DNA of 64,000 nt from Psychrosphaera haliotis (GCF_009728465.1 NZ_WOCD01000005.1:310001-374000), one strand, 5' to 3'. Positions 1-9,893 are shown, counted from the stretch's first letter. The notes: generated by a model not told the origin, from the letters alone. Numbers and translations are program-made.

Positions 1-37
1 CGGAAAACACCTTTGCTCTTGTTACTTCTAATTCCAT
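1..37 (-). CDS. possible 5' end of a gene leaving the window
   Basis: An ATG on the minus strand at 37 opens a frame of 12 codons (MELEVTRAKVFS) that runs off the left edge without a stop. Only a weak purine stretch lies upstream, and the product cannot be recognised from so few residues. It may equally be chance. Confidence 0.22.
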   Translation of the reverse strand, partial: MELEVTRAKVFS

Positions 38-181
38 ATCTTAAAGTCTACTTATTGGTTTTTACTATTTACGTTAAAAATAGTCGATTAATTGTTGATA
101 TTTAGCCAATAGATAATAATACCTTAATAAATAGTGAAATCCATCACCTAAAAGCTGAATTACTTGCCTGTAAGGAAAAAT

Positions 182-1409
182 GTGTCTGACACCGGAACGA
201 ATACAACTTCATTGCTGCCTGAACATTGGCAAGTTTTATACTCTATACATGATTTAACGGACGCTCAACGAAGTAAAATATTTCGTAATGTAACGACGCC
301 TTTTAATTCATTTGAGTTTTTATCTGCACTTGAGGATAGCGGCAGTATTGGCAAGCATACGGGTTGGCTGCCAGAGTATTTGCTGTTTGAAAATAAGGGA
401 CAGTGCGGTTTATTGCTAGGTTATAAAAAAACAAACTCTTATGGTGAATATGTTTTTGATTGGGCTTGGGCCGATGCTTATCACCGTAACGGAATAGAGT
501 ATTACCCTAAATACACAATCGCCATTCCATACTCGCCAATTCCTTGTTCAAAATGGATAGGAAATAGCAGTTTGAGCATAGACTCAGCACTTGATGTTGC
601 CAATCATTATGCAAACCAAAAAGGTTACTCTGGTTGTCACTTACTTTTCCTTGAAGATCTGGCTGGTAAAACGTTACCAGAAGCTAACCAAAATTTTATT
701 CGCCGAGTTGGCAATCAATTTCATTGGTTTAACAACAGAAACGGTTGCTACTAAGTATTCTTTAGCCGGTGCCTTAGACATAGAGCCAGAAAGTTATTTT
801 CAAGACTTTGACGACTTCTTGTCTGTTTTAACGGCCAGAAAAAGAAAGATGATTAAAAAGGAGCGTAATAAGGTTAGTCAGCTCTTCAGTTTTTATTGGA
901 AACGAGGTAATGAAATTACCGATGATGAATTAGAAGCTTTTTATTTAAGTTACCAAAGCACCTACTTAAAAAGAGGCCGAGCAGGCTACTTAAACAAAAC
1001 ATTTTTTAAGCAAATTTTCTCAACCATGGCAAATAAAGTAAGACTATTACTTTGTAATTATGAAGATAAAGTTGTTGCTAGCGCGCTGTATTTTGTTGAT
1101 GACGAAACTCTATATGGTCGCTATTGGGGAGCGCTTGGTGAGTTTGAACAGCTACATTTTGAAGCTTGTTATTATCAAGGAATTGAGTTTTGTATTGAGC
1201 ACAAACTTAAACGCTTTAATCCAGGTACTCAGGGCGAACACAAAATAGCGAGAGGATTTAAGCCTATTGAAACTAATTCCCTACATACATTAGCCCTTGA
1301 GCCTTTTCATAACGCAGTTGAACAGTTTTGCATTGAAGAAGCCCTTCACAATTCAAGCTATATGCAAGCTTGCGATGAGCGATTACCCTATAAAAAAGCC
1401 GACAATTAA
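182..1409 (+). pseudogene. COG3146-type GNAT/FemAB-like acyltransferase, frameshifted
   Basis: The two halves of one protein lie in different frames. The first half ends at a stop at 752-754 after NQFHWFNN. The second half continues one base later in phase with FDDFLSVLTARKRK, TYLKRGRAGYL, LYGRYWG, and FNPGTQGEHKIARGF, which are the conserved C-terminal blocks of the COG3146 putative N-acyltransferase family (about 380-400 residues). Corrected length would be about 408 residues. I prefer the GTG at 182 because AAGGA lies five bases upstream; a TTG at 164 is an alternative. The shift must fall between about 720 and 754. About 20 residues separate the FHW and DFDDFL blocks, more than I expect for the family, so a real small insertion is also possible. 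The biochemical substrate of this family is unknown to me. Recognition is confident; the cause of the break is not. Confidence 0.75.
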
Positions 1410-1416
1410 TGTCGGC
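1392..1416 (-). terminator. Rho-independent terminator of the chemoreceptor-like gene
   Basis: GCCGAC (1398-1403) pairs with GTCGGC (1411-1416) around the loop AATTAAT. Read on the minus strand the stem is followed by six T. It lies 20 bases past the stop of the minus-strand gene at 1437 and overlaps the last codons and stop of the plus-strand acyltransferase gene, so that gene's stop codon sits in the loop. Confidence 0.8.
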
Positions 1417-1436
1417 CTCTGTTTAAAAATAACTAA

Positions 1437-2333
1437 TTACTTTTGCTGCAATGATTCAATTAATTGAGCGCTTAACGCCAAGTTCTTTGCTGAACCGTTG
1501 ATGGTATTTTCAGTTTCTTCTCGTATCTGCGCAAGATGACTCATTATATCTTGTGATGAAGTTAGCTGATGCTGAACCATAGTAATAGTTTGTTCTACAG
1601 AAGATTTACTGGTTTCAGCTAGCTCTGCTAACGCACTTAACCTAACGGTAGTCTCATCTGCGATACCAACAGAGGTGTCCATTAACTGTTCTACTTCTGA
1701 CTGCTTGGTGATAATAGAAGACGAGATATCCATGATCTTCTTCATTTCAGTTTGAATCTGATCAGCAGAACTATTGGCGGTATTCGCCAGTGAACGAACT
1801 TCATCGGCAACTACCGCAAAGCCACGACCATGTTCGCCCGCTCTCGCTGCTTCAATTGCTGCATTTAGCGCGAGTAAATTTGTTTGTTCTGCTATTCCTT
1901 TAATCGATTCAACTAAGTGGTCGATGTTTTTACTGTTCTCATCTAACGAAGATAAAAGCTGAGTGAATTCAGAAATAAAAGTCGCTGAACTCTTAATTGT
2001 ATTTACTAGGCTTGCAAGCTGCTCTATAGACTCTTGACTCATTTGAAACGTTTCATTGGCACTTTCTTGCGAGCTTGAAGAGTTTACTTCTATTTCACTG
2101 CTCTGATCTAAAAACGCCGTAATTTCTTGAACGCCTGCGTCAACAGAATGCAGCTTATCTTCGGCAACCTGATTTACACTCTTAGCGGTATCATGAATTT
2201 GATGCGCAATTTCAAGAGAGTTTTCATTTGATGAACTATCAAAAGCTTGAGCTTTTTCTTTTAGCTCATTCAACTCTCTTATGCTTATTGTTGTATGCCC
2301 AGCAGGAATAGCTGGCTTCAAAAAATTCAACAT
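1437..2333 (-). CDS. soluble methyl-accepting chemotaxis-like protein
   Basis: The C-terminal half carries the chemoreceptor signalling hairpin: [20 protein letters not shown] followed by [15 protein letters not shown], the site that in the MCP family contacts CheA/CheW. I see no membrane segment and no periplasmic sensor domain. At 298 residues it is a short cytoplasmic receptor made mostly of coiled coil with a small N-terminal region of unknown input. The frame is open up to 2396, but ATG at 2333 has GAAGG about nine bases upstream, whereas the ATG at 2396 has no clear ribosome site. It is divergent from the EAL-HDOD gene, which suggests a link to motility or surface behaviour (inference). 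The signal sensed cannot be told from sequence. Confidence 0.88.
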   Translation of the reverse strand: MLNFLKPAIPAGHTTISIRELNELKEKAQAFDSSSNENSLEIAHQIHDTAKSVNQVAEDKLHSVDAGVQEITAFLDQSSEIEVNSSSSQESANETFQMSQESIEQLASLVNTIKSSATFISEFTQLLSSLDENSKNIDHLVESIKGIAEQTNLLALNAAIEAARAGEHGRGFAVVADEVRSLANTANSSADQIQTEMKKIMDISSSIITKQSEVEQLMDTSVGIADETTVRLSALAELAETSKSSVEQTITMVQHQLTSSQDIMSHLAQIREETENTINGSAKNLALSAQLIESLQQK

Positions 2334-2676
2334 TAGTGTAAACCTTCGGTTTTTAGTGAGATTAAAGTTTAAAAATTTAGGAAAGCTATAATTCATTAGA
2401 AATATTATTTAAGTCTAATCAAGTAACTAGCTTTAAAGTTATCGGTCAGATTAAGAAAAACTTTACTGATAACCACTAAGTTTCAGTAATTATAGTATGT
2501 AATCAAAAAGTTACTTAAAATAAATTTAATTTAGCATTTATATTTAACAGGTTTTGATGCATAAATTTTGTATCGAACTGAATTTATTCAAAAATAAGAT
2601 GAGTTTTTCAGCATTTGAGTCTAAAATCACTACATTATTCCATAATCTCTCTAACCCTTAGCGCGGTGAATTTTTA
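2334..2676. other. AT-rich divergent intergenic region
   Basis: No gene is visible in these 343 bases between the divergent chemoreceptor-like and EAL-HDOD genes. It must hold both promoters, but I cannot pick out convincing -35/-10 pairs. There is an imperfect dyad: GTTATCGGT at 2439-2447 against ACTGATAAC at 2465-2473, with one G:T mismatch and a 17-base gap. This could be an operator or a weak hairpin. Confidence 0.4.
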
Positions 2677-3910
2677 ATGTACTTTTACGCGGCTCGTCAA
2701 CCTATCCTTGACGCAGACAAAAACCTTTACGCATATGAACTTTTATTTAGGGATGGCGTAGATAATGTTTTTCCTGACGTCGATGGCGATATGGCAACGT
2801 CTCGAATTATCGAAGGAGCCCAAATAAACTTCGGCCTTGAAGACCTTACAGACGGCAAACCCGCATTTATCAACTTCACGTTAGAAACAATCGCAAAAAA
2901 ATATCCGAGCATGATGTCGCCAGACACATTAGTGGTTGAGTTATTAGAAACTATTCAGCCCGGCAAGCGTTTACTATCTGAAGTCCAAAAGTTACATGAA
3001 CAAGGTTATACCATCGCGTTAGATGACTATGAGCATAAGCCTGTATGGAAACATTTTTATCCGTATATAAGCATGATAAAAATTGACCTTAGAAGTATGT
3101 CTCAAGACGAAGTGACCTCTGTACTAGCTGATTTAAAGGCATACCCTGAAATCACTCTTTTAGCTGAAAAAGTTGAAACACTCGAAGAGTTTGAGTGGTG
3201 TAAATCTCTCGGTTTTACATACTTTCAAGGATTTTTCTTTTCTAAGCCTGAAATGGTAAAAACTAAAAACCTATCGCCTGCTCAAATGACACTCGCCGAA
3301 TTATTGTATGAAACATCAAATGAAGATGTGAATATCCCTAAAATAACTCAGGTGTTTGAGCGGGATATCAACCTCTCGTACAAGTTATTGAGGTATGCGA
3401 ATTCAGCCGCTTTTTCTCGCGTATCTGAGATTTCAACAATCAAGCAAGCTATTATTGCCCTAGGTCATTTAGAACTGAAGAAATTCATATCACTTCTTTT
3501 TTCTACTCAAGCGAATAGCTCAAAGCCTGGTGAATTATTAAAAATGTCGATGGTTAGAGCTCGTTTTTGCGAGCAACTAGCACTAGCAGAAAAAAGCCAA
3601 GATATAGGCAAAGCATTTTTAACCGGAATGATGTCTTTGATAGATGCCATTTTAGATGAAACGATTGAGAAAGTGATGGAACAATTACCATTGGCTAACG
3701 AGATCAAAGTGGCATTAATTGAAGGTGAAGGAAAGTTAGCTGAATTTCTAAAACTAGCAAAAGCTTATGAAACGCGGTGACTGGGATTCAGAATATGAGG
3801 CTGAAAAAGCACTAAATCTAACGGATGCCAAAGTACCTGAAATTTACGCAAGTGCCGTCAATTGGGCTGATGAGCAAATTTCAGTACTTCAAAATGACTC
3901 TGAGTTTTAA
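2677..3910 (+). pseudogene. EAL-HDOD (YuxH/CdgJ-type) signalling protein, frameshifted near its 3' end
   Basis: Residues 1 to about 200 are an EAL-like domain starting ARQPILD and YAYELLFR. The catalytic signature is degenerate: YELL stands for EAL, and LDDYEH for the DDFG region. It probably does not hydrolyse c-di-GMP (inference from family knowledge). Residues 200-390 are an HDOD domain (KLLRYANSAAF, ALGHLELKKF). Vibrio CdgJ, of this architecture, influences motility. The uninterrupted frame stops at 3778-3780 after KAYETR. Removing one A from the AAA at 3770-3772 restores KAYERGDWDSEYEAEKAL and continues to a stop at 3908-3910, giving 410 residues; the AYERGDW junction is typical of the family. 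If the extra A is real, the protein only loses about 45 C-terminal residues and may still work. Confidence 0.85.
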
Positions 3911-3918
3911 CGACTTAA

Positions 3919-4254
3919 TTAAACTTTCAGAAATAGTTTCAAATTGGCCAACGCTTTTTGGCCAATTCCCTTAACCTCTACTAACTCCTCGATAGAGGTG
4001 AAGCCGCCAATCTCATTTCTGTATTTAATAATCGCGGCAGCTTTAGATGGACCAATACCTTTAATTGAGACTAGCTGTTCCGCTGTTGCGGCATTAACAT
4101 CTAGCTTGGTGTTTTGTACTGAGCTTTTCATTGAGGTATCAGACTCAGTGTAAGGCACAGCCCCTACTTCACTTGTATTTTGATTTGATGCGGTAACAAA
4201 AAAACTAACATTAGATAGCAAAAATGCGACAACAACCTTATTTAATTTATTCAT
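3919..4254 (-). CDS. ComEA-like helix-hairpin-helix DNA-binding protein
   Basis: This is a 111-residue protein with an N-terminal signal peptide (residues 1-22, hydrophobic VVAFLLSNVSFFVTA). After a short linker come two helix-hairpin-helix units: LVSIKGIGPSKAAAIIKYR and LVEVKGIGQKALANLK. The family is periplasmic ComEA, which binds incoming double-stranded DNA during natural transformation; many gammaproteobacterial copies have no proven competence role. TCCTTATAAGGGA just upstream contains a usable ribosome site. It is convergent with the EAL-HDOD gene, eight bases apart once that gene's frame is corrected. Confidence 0.88.
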   Translation of the reverse strand: MNKLNKVVVAFLLSNVSFFVTASNQNTSEVGAVPYTESDTSMKSSVQNTKLDVNAATAEQLVSIKGIGPSKAAAIIKYRNEIGGFTSIEELVEVKGIGQKALANLKLFLKV

Positions 4255-4348
4255 AATATCTCCTTATAAGGGACTTATTTCCCTGTAATAAGAGTCATTT
4301 AAAAAAGGCTATTTTTCGAGTGTAGGTCAGTGCAGTTTTAGGTCTAGT

Positions 4349-5218
4349 TTATTGAAGTTTTGTCTTTAATACAGACTCAAACAAGTTTCCAACCGCTACG
4401 TAAAACTCACGCCTTTGACTGGTTTTACGCCAAACCAGACTAATATTTCGAGCCGCATCTTCAAATGTTAACGGCTCAGCTAAAAGCTCCGAACCATTTA
4501 AAACCCCAGAGTTAATGGCTAATTTAGGCAAGTAAGTTTCACCTTTGTGACCCTCTACCATGGCTAGTAAAGAGTTTAGGCTACTTGCTTGAAACGGTTG
4601 AATATGCGAGTTATCAGTAAGATGACAGCCTGATATTGCGTGATCAGAAAGGCAGTGTTCACTTTCTAGTAAGTAGATTTTACCTTCAGAATTCTGAGGA
4701 TGTGAAACTCTATAAAAAGGGTCCCTTGCTAAACTAAGCTCTACAAATTCACTTGTGTCGTAAGGTGTAGCCAAAAGAACCATATCCAGTTGTCCGCTTC
4801 TTAACAAAGACAGGCTATTTTCTGACGTGTCTTCGCGTAAATATAACTTTAAGTGCGGATATTGAACACTGCAGTAACGAATTAACTCAGAAAGCAAAAA
4901 TGGCGCTATCGTTGGAATAATACCAACATGCAATTCACCTAAAAATTCATCACCGTTTGACGATGATGATGCCACCAAGTCGGCACTCAACTCTAGAATG
5001 TTTCTGGCTTTCACAACTACATCTTGACCTAATGCGGTAAACACAAAGGTTTTGTGATCTCGTTCTACTAGCTGAGAATCGAGCTGCTCTTCCAACGCCT
5101 GAATGGCACTTGATAATGTTGATTGAGAGACAAAACACTTTTTTGCTGCATGGCCAAAATGTCCCGTGTCATGAAGTGCAACTAAGTATTTTAATTGTTG
5201 CAGTTTAGGCAATTTCAT
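4349..5218 (-). CDS. oxyR: OxyR-like LysR-family peroxide regulator
   Basis: The 289-residue protein has an N-terminal winged helix-turn-helix (LKYLVALHDTGHFGHAAKKC, SQSTLSSAIQALE) and a substrate-binding-like C-terminal domain (LHVGIIPTIAPFLL, close to the OxyR block LHIGLIPTVGPYLL). Two cysteines at residues 189 and 198 lie in EHCLSDHAISGC. Their spacing of nine matches the redox pair Cys199/Cys208 of E. coli OxyR, which forms a disulphide on peroxide exposure. The frame is open to 5260, but ATG 5218 (MKLPKLQQLKYL) gives the usual family N-terminus. No katG or ahpC is adjacent. Assignment to OxyR rests on the cysteine pair and the surrounding blocks. Confidence 0.85.
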   Translation of the reverse strand: MKLPKLQQLKYLVALHDTGHFGHAAKKCFVSQSTLSSAIQALEEQLDSQLVERDHKTFVFTALGQDVVVKARNILELSADLVASSSSNGDEFLGELHVGIIPTIAPFLLSELIRYCSVQYPHLKLYLREDTSENSLSLLRSGQLDMVLLATPYDTSEFVELSLARDPFYRVSHPQNSEGKIYLLESEHCLSDHAISGCHLTDNSHIQPFQASSLNSLLAMVEGHKGETYLPKLAINSGVLNGSELLAEPLTFEDAARNISLVWRKTSQRREFYVAVGNLFESVLKTKLQ

Positions 5219-5380
5219 AGTTATATATGGTTCTAAAAAAGTAATCGCTGATACTATCACAAATTAATAACCAGTTTTTTTCAATTTTGACCCAGAAACT
5301 TGGTGGTTTAACGCATTAATTGTGTAATGTATAAAAATAAACTTATGCTACATACAAGAGACTTGTTTAGGGAACATCTA

Positions 5381-5659
5381 ATGATTAGATTCAAGCCTTT
5401 ACAATTTGTTATTGCTACCCTGTTCTTAGCCGGTGTAGGACTTTCAGTTAATGCTGATGCCTTGCCTTGCCTGCATGAAGGTACTGATCATAAAGACTGT
5501 CAGTTATCGGAAGTGAAGAAAGTAACGTGGTGGGGTTGGTTAACGGATAACAAAACTACTCAATTTCATTTTTTTGATTTAATTGAACTCATGTATGCTG
5601 ATGAAACACCTAAGTATCCAGAATTTTCAGACCATACACCGGGTAAAAGCATAAGGTAA
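5381..5659 (+). CDS. small secreted protein of unknown function
   Basis: The product is 92 residues and not recognised. It begins with a signal peptide (FVIATLFLAGVGLSVNADA, probable cleavage after about residue 24). The mature part has two cysteines (PCLHEG and KDCQL) and a tryptophan-rich patch (TWWGW). The frame is open from 5327, but ATG 5381 is preceded by AGGGAA at a good distance and places the hydrophobic stretch at the N-terminus. A DUF2970 gene follows six bases later, so the two are probably co-transcribed. Confidence 0.65.
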   Translation: MIRFKPLQFVIATLFLAGVGLSVNADALPCLHEGTDHKDCQLSEVKKVTWWGWLTDNKTTQFHFFDLIELMYADETPKYPEFSDHTPGKSIR

Positions 5660-5664
5660 ATAAT

Positions 5665-5844
5665 TTGACTTTAATTCAGGCGTTTAAAAGTGCAGCTGCT
5701 GCTTTTTTTGGAGTACAAAAATCCGAATCGCATGAAAAAGATTTCGAATCTGAAACACCATTCCCCTTTATCCTTGCTGGAGTAATTCTAGCCATCGGCT
5801 TAGTTTTATTGCTTATTACTATTGTTAATATCGTTCTTTGGTAG
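5665..5844 (+). CDS. DUF2970 small membrane protein
   Basis: This is a 59-residue frame starting with TTG (AAGG eight bases upstream) and ending at TAG 5842-5844. The pattern matches DUF2970: an N-terminal amphipathic part (FKSAAAAFFGVQKSE), then FILAGVILAIGLVLLLITIV as a single membrane helix at the C-terminus. The family has no known function. No ATG is available in frame, which is why an automated call could miss it. It follows the secreted-protein gene closely. Confidence 0.7.
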   Translation: MTLIQAFKSAAAAFFGVQKSESHEKDFESETPFPFILAGVILAIGLVLLLITIVNIVLW

Positions 5845-5867
5845 CTAGTTACCTTCTAGAAAAATAG

Positions 5868-6701
5868 CTATTTATCATTCGGTTTATTAGCGTAATACGC
5901 AAAAATCTCACCGACCTTTTGACGGCCCGCACCATTCTGACTGATTGTTCTAGAAACCTTAACAAAGCTTTGCTCGCTCTGATCATAGAGTTTCCTAGTT
6001 AACTCAGTATCATGATTACTGATTAAAACAGGTATGTTCCTTTTAAACGCTGCTCGTTCAGCAACCTTGGCTAGCTTTGCTTGCTCATTTGCGTCAAAAC
6101 CACCCGTCGCATAACTCGTAAAGTTGGCCGTGCTAGATAGCGGAGCGTAGGGTGGATCACAATATATGACAGCGCCTTTTCGAGCCCTAGAAAAGGTTTT
6201 CTTATAATCTTCACAAACAAATTTTGCTTTTTTGGCTTTTTCAGAGAAAGCGAAGATTTCATCTTCTGGGAAATAAGGCTTTCCATAGTCACCAAAAGGA
6301 ACGTTGAATCCCCCTTTTAGATTGTATCGGCAGAGGCCATTAAAACCGTGGCGATTTAAATACAAGAATAACAACGAGCGATAGTACGGGTCGTCTGTTT
6401 GGTTGAATTCGGCCCTAAGACCATAGTAGGCAACCTTGTCATTATTCTTTTGTGAAAAGAGTTTTCTAGCGTCTTTAACAAAGGTAACGGGGCGAGCTTT
6501 AACATATTTATAAAGAGTGATTAAATCGGGATTCACATCATTTAATAAATAATTGTCAAAATTGGAATTCAAAAATACGGAGCCTGCACCAACAAAAGGT
6601 TCTACTAGCTTTTTACCTTCTGGTAATCGACCGTTAATTTGTTCTACTAAGCCATATTTTCCGCCAGCCCATTTTAAAAAGGCTCTAGTTTTCTTTTTCA
6701 T
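5868..6701 (-). CDS. dam: DNA adenine methylase Dam (GATC)
   Basis: This 277-residue class alpha N6-adenine methyltransferase has FLKWAGGKYGL and LVEPFVGAGSVFLN (AdoMet binding), NDVNPDL, and the catalytic DPPY in VIYCDPPYAPLS. Dam methylates GATC and in gammaproteobacteria directs mismatch repair and controls replication initiation. It is the last gene of aroK-aroB-damX-dam, eight bases after damX, the standard enterobacterial and alteromonad order. Length matches E. coli Dam (278). Confidence 0.97.
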   Translation of the reverse strand: MKKKTRAFLKWAGGKYGLVEQINGRLPEGKKLVEPFVGAGSVFLNSNFDNYLLNDVNPDLITLYKYVKARPVTFVKDARKLFSQKNNDKVAYYGLRAEFNQTDDPYYRSLLFLYLNRHGFNGLCRYNLKGGFNVPFGDYGKPYFPEDEIFAFSEKAKKAKFVCEDYKKTFSRARKGAVIYCDPPYAPLSSTANFTSYATGGFDANEQAKLAKVAERAAFKRNIPVLISNHDTELTRKLYDQSEQSFVKVSRTISQNGAGRQKVGEIFAYYANKPNDK

Positions 6702-6709
6702 TGGTAACT

Positions 6710-8236
6710 CTATTGGCTTAGTGATTCATTGTATGACTTTATTTGCTGCTGAATAGCCTCTGTGGATTTAGCCCAAGCATTTTGGTCAATGTTTTTTGCT
6801 GTTTCGCGTGCAGACGCTATGGTATCAAATAATCCATAGGTTACGACTAGCCAATCTGAATTATTACGGCTTATTTTGTAAATTCGAGTTAACTTCGCAT
6901 CTAACCTTTTTTCTATTAAATAAGTTTCAAGTGTGGATTCTTGACTCACTGCCGTTAGTTGTAAAACAAATTTATTACTCGGCAAACTTAACATTTGTTG
7001 GTTGTTAACACGATAACCTGCAACGGTTAAGGGGGCGATACTTGAAGGCAAGTTTAACTCTGACTCTGACTCTAAACCAAACTTTGCTTCTGAAGGAGCA
7101 AGACTGATTTCTTTCTCACTCGGCGGGCCCTCTGGAAGATTTACAACAGGTTCAGAAATGGCTTCTTTAGCTATTTCGGCGGGTAAACTTTGCTTGTTTA
7201 CATTTGGTACTGACTCAAGGGTTTCTGCTGCAGGTTCAATATTAGCTGTTACGGCTTCAATATTAGCGGTTACAGCTTCAACTTCTTTTTGAGGTTCCAT
7301 GGCATTATTAAGCGCCTCTAAAATATCACTACTTGATGCAGTATTATCTTCAGGCATTTGAGTTTGTTTAACTTTAACTACATGCTCTTTAACTTTAGCA
7401 CTCGACCAATCAGACACCATCGGCTCAACCGTAGGCTTAATTGTTTTTTCTTTAATGGTTTTAGGCAACGACTGTTCTTCGGTGAAGTATAACCGATACA
7501 TATACACGCCAAGGGCCAATAGCAAACTAGCAACAACAAGATTAGAAACCCAAAGTTTAATATTCATCGCAACGGGTTTAGCTAATTTTAGGGCGTCTTG
7601 TGTATCAAATGCCAATAACTGAATAGGATTCCCTTGAGCGTTTTCAATCCAGCGTTTTACTTTCGCAGTATCAGGGCTAGGAACATCATCGAATGATTGT
7701 TTAATGAGAATATAGCTTTCTTTTTCTGAAAATTTAGGGATGGGCATAACACTAATTAAAGCCGACGTTATGCTTCCAATCGTATTGGATATTTGTTTGT
7801 CAAAGGTAAACAAAATAGAAATCACGCGGGACTGTTTTTTAAATTCAGCAACGACCTGTAAAATTTCACCTATAATTTGCCCCGACAAGTGATGCCCATT
7901 GTCTATTGCGATCATAAGTTCAGTATTTCCACCAAACTCAAGAAACGCATTTAACATTGGCTTTTCAGGATCAAATAATACATTACCAAAAAGTTGCTCA
8001 ATGATGCGGCTACGAACTTGTATATCATTGATTGAACTAACGGCAGTTAAGTAACATTTATTGGCGTTTGGCAATGCAGACGTTAACAACTCTTCAAGCA
8101 TAGAGGTTTTCCCTATGCCTACAGTGCCTTCCATTGCCACTATACCAGTTCGAGAGAGCAGTTCTTGAACCGTATTTAAAAATCGTTGACGTGAAGGAGG
8201 AATATAAAAGCCGTTTGTAATTTGTGTATTTGTCAT
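6710..8236 (-). CDS. damX: DamX-like AAA ATPase / SPOR-domain cell-division protein
   Basis: The 508-residue protein begins with an AAA-type ATPase domain (Walker A GTVGIGKTS near residue 40, LMIAIDNGHH as Walker B). A membrane helix follows around residues 228-247 (VVASLLLALGVYMY). After it comes a long acidic, low-complexity periplasmic linker that includes a tandem duplication EAVTANI. The C-terminus (about 425-500) looks like a SPOR domain, which binds denuded septal peptidoglycan. Location between aroB and dam supports the name. Its stop overlaps nothing, but its start overlaps the aroB stop (ATGA-type junction at 8233-8236), so translation is probably coupled. Confidence 0.92.
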   Translation of the reverse strand: MTNTQITNGFYIPPSRQRFLNTVQELLSRTGIVAMEGTVGIGKTSMLEELLTSALPNANKCYLTAVSSINDIQVRSRIIEQLFGNVLFDPEKPMLNAFLEFGGNTELMIAIDNGHHLSGQIIGEILQVVAEFKKQSRVISILFTFDKQISNTIGSITSALISVMPIPKFSEKESYILIKQSFDDVPSPDTAKVKRWIENAQGNPIQLLAFDTQDALKLAKPVAMNIKLWVSNLVVASLLLALGVYMYRLYFTEEQSLPKTIKEKTIKPTVEPMVSDWSSAKVKEHVVKVKQTQMPEDNTASSSDILEALNNAMEPQKEVEAVTANIEAVTANIEPAAETLESVPNVNKQSLPAEIAKEAISEPVVNLPEGPPSEKEISLAPSEAKFGLESESELNLPSSIAPLTVAGYRVNNQQMLSLPSNKFVLQLTAVSQESTLETYLIEKRLDAKLTRIYKISRNNSDWLVVTYGLFDTIASARETAKNIDQNAWAKSTEAIQQQIKSYNESLSQ

Positions 8237-9300
8237 ACCAATATAGTTTTCAATTCTTCGTCGCTAACATCTGAAACCAGTATCGCTTGACCAAGAGATT
8301 TGAGCAATATAAATCTAATGGTTTGGGCTAGAACCTTTTTGTCTTTTTTCATATGCTTAAGATAAGACTCTAGGTTCATAGAAGCTGGCCCTTGAACTGG
8401 CAAGTCAAAACTCTCTAAAAGACTCGTGGTTCGTTTTATGTCGTTAAGCGACAACCAACCCCTGCTATGTGATAACTGTGCAGCCTGAACCATACCAGCA
8501 GCCACAGCCTCACCATGTAACCAGTTTCCATAACCTTGCTCAGCTTCTATTGCATGTCCAAAGGTATGACCTAAATTAAGTAGCGCACGCTTGCCTTGCT
8601 CTTTTTCATCTTCGCTTACAATTTCAGCTTTTATTTGGCAGCACCGGCCAATAACGTAAGACAATACATTAAGGTCTTGCGCTTTAAGTTGAGCAACATG
8701 TTCCTCTAAGTATTCAAAAAATACCGAATCAGCCAACAAACCGTATTTCACAACTTCCGCAACGCCAGCAGCAAATTCTCTTGGAGGCAAAGTTTGTAAA
8801 GAGGATACATCAATCAATACCGCTTTAGGTTGATAGAAAGCCCCTATCATATTTTTTCCTAGAGGGTGATTCACTGCGGTTTTGCCGCCTACAGAGGAGT
8901 CAACTTGTGATAATAACGTAGTTGGGATTTGAATAAAGTCGACACCGCGCATATAGGTTGAAGCGACAAAGCCAGTGATATCACCGACTACACCGCCGCC
9001 AAGCGCGATCAAAGTGACATCTCTACCAACCTGCTCAGTAAGGAGAAACGACATTATTGATTCATAACTTGCGAGTGTTTTGTATTCTTCACCGTCAGGT
9101 AAAGTAAAAAACCTTACATCATAGTCTGAAAGTGCGTCTGATATTGCAGTAGAGAAAATAGGTAGCACGGTCTCATTCGAGATAACCACTACCTGTTTTG
9201 CTTTGATATGTGTTTTGAGCAAAGATTTAAAGTTACTACTATCTTGCTCAATGTAGATTGGGTAGCTGTGTTCAGCCAAGTTTACCGTTAGGCTTTTCAT
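8233..9300 (-). CDS. aroB: 3-dehydroquinate synthase
   Basis: AroB converts DAHP to 3-dehydroquinate, the second step of the shikimate pathway. Visible family signatures are the NAD-binding GGGVVGDITGFVASTYMRG, the block PTTLLSQVDSSVGGKTAVNH, and the metal-ligand region GHTFGHAIE with LHGEAVAAGM. The 355-residue length is usual. It lies 22 bases after aroK in the same operon and overlaps damX. Confidence 0.98.
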   Translation of the reverse strand: MKSLTVNLAEHSYPIYIEQDSSNFKSLLKTHIKAKQVVVISNETVLPIFSTAISDALSDYDVRFFTLPDGEEYKTLASYESIMSFLLTEQVGRDVTLIALGGGVVGDITGFVASTYMRGVDFIQIPTTLLSQVDSSVGGKTAVNHPLGKNMIGAFYQPKAVLIDVSSLQTLPPREFAAGVAEVVKYGLLADSVFFEYLEEHVAQLKAQDLNVLSYVIGRCCQIKAEIVSEDEKEQGKRALLNLGHTFGHAIEAEQGYGNWLHGEAVAAGMVQAAQLSHSRGWLSLNDIKRTTSLLESFDLPVQGPASMNLESYLKHMKKDKKVLAQTIRFILLKSLGQAILVSDVSDEELKTILV

Positions 9301-9322
9301 TCACAGCTCCCTTTTATATCGT

Positions 9323-9841
9323 TTAGAAGTCTAGTTTACTAATTATCTCATTCGCCACTACACGTGCGCTTTGCTCATCGGTTTTAACAACGATGTCAGC
9401 AATTTCTTCGTATAGAGGGTTGCGTTCTTCTGCAAGTCGAATCAAAACGTCACGAGCCGGCTCTTCAGTTTGAAGTAGAGGACGACGTTTATCTCGCTGC
9501 GTACGAGCAACTTGTTTTTCAATAGGAGTTTCTAAATAAACTACTATTCCACGTGCCGATAATCGGTTGCGAATTTCTTTGCTAACAACTGAACCACCGC
9601 CAGTCGCTAACACGATTCCCTGTTTTTCTGTAAGGTCGGTGATAACAGTTTCTTCACGTTGACGAAACCCTTCTTCACCTTCAATATCAAAAACCCAGGC
9701 AATGTCTGCACCGGTACGACGTTCAATTTCCTGGTCAGAGTCGACAAATTGTAAATGCAACTGGTCTGCTAAGTGCCTACCAATAGTACTTTTACCTGCG
9801 CCCATAGGACCAACTAAGAAGATGTTACGTTTTTCAGCCAT
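9323..9841 (-). CDS. aroK: shikimate kinase I
   Basis: The 172-residue P-loop kinase has [15 protein letters not shown] at the N-terminus, the shikimate-binding [18 protein letters not shown], and ATGGGSV. It phosphorylates shikimate at the 3-OH. AGGTAAT stands just before the ATG at 9841. It heads aroK-aroB-damX-dam, separated from pilQ by 136 bases that contain a likely terminator, so it may have its own promoter. Confidence 0.98.
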   Translation of the reverse strand: MAEKRNIFLVGPMGAGKSTIGRHLADQLHLQFVDSDQEIERRTGADIAWVFDIEGEEGFRQREETVITDLTEKQGIVLATGGGSVVSKEIRNRLSARGIVVYLETPIEKQVARTQRDKRRPLLQTEEPARDVLIRLAEERNPLYEEIADIVVKTDEQSARVVANEIISKLDF

Positions 9842-9893
9842 ATTACCTAATTCAAATACATTTTTAGTGTGTTAACAAACAAGCCCCAGACAC

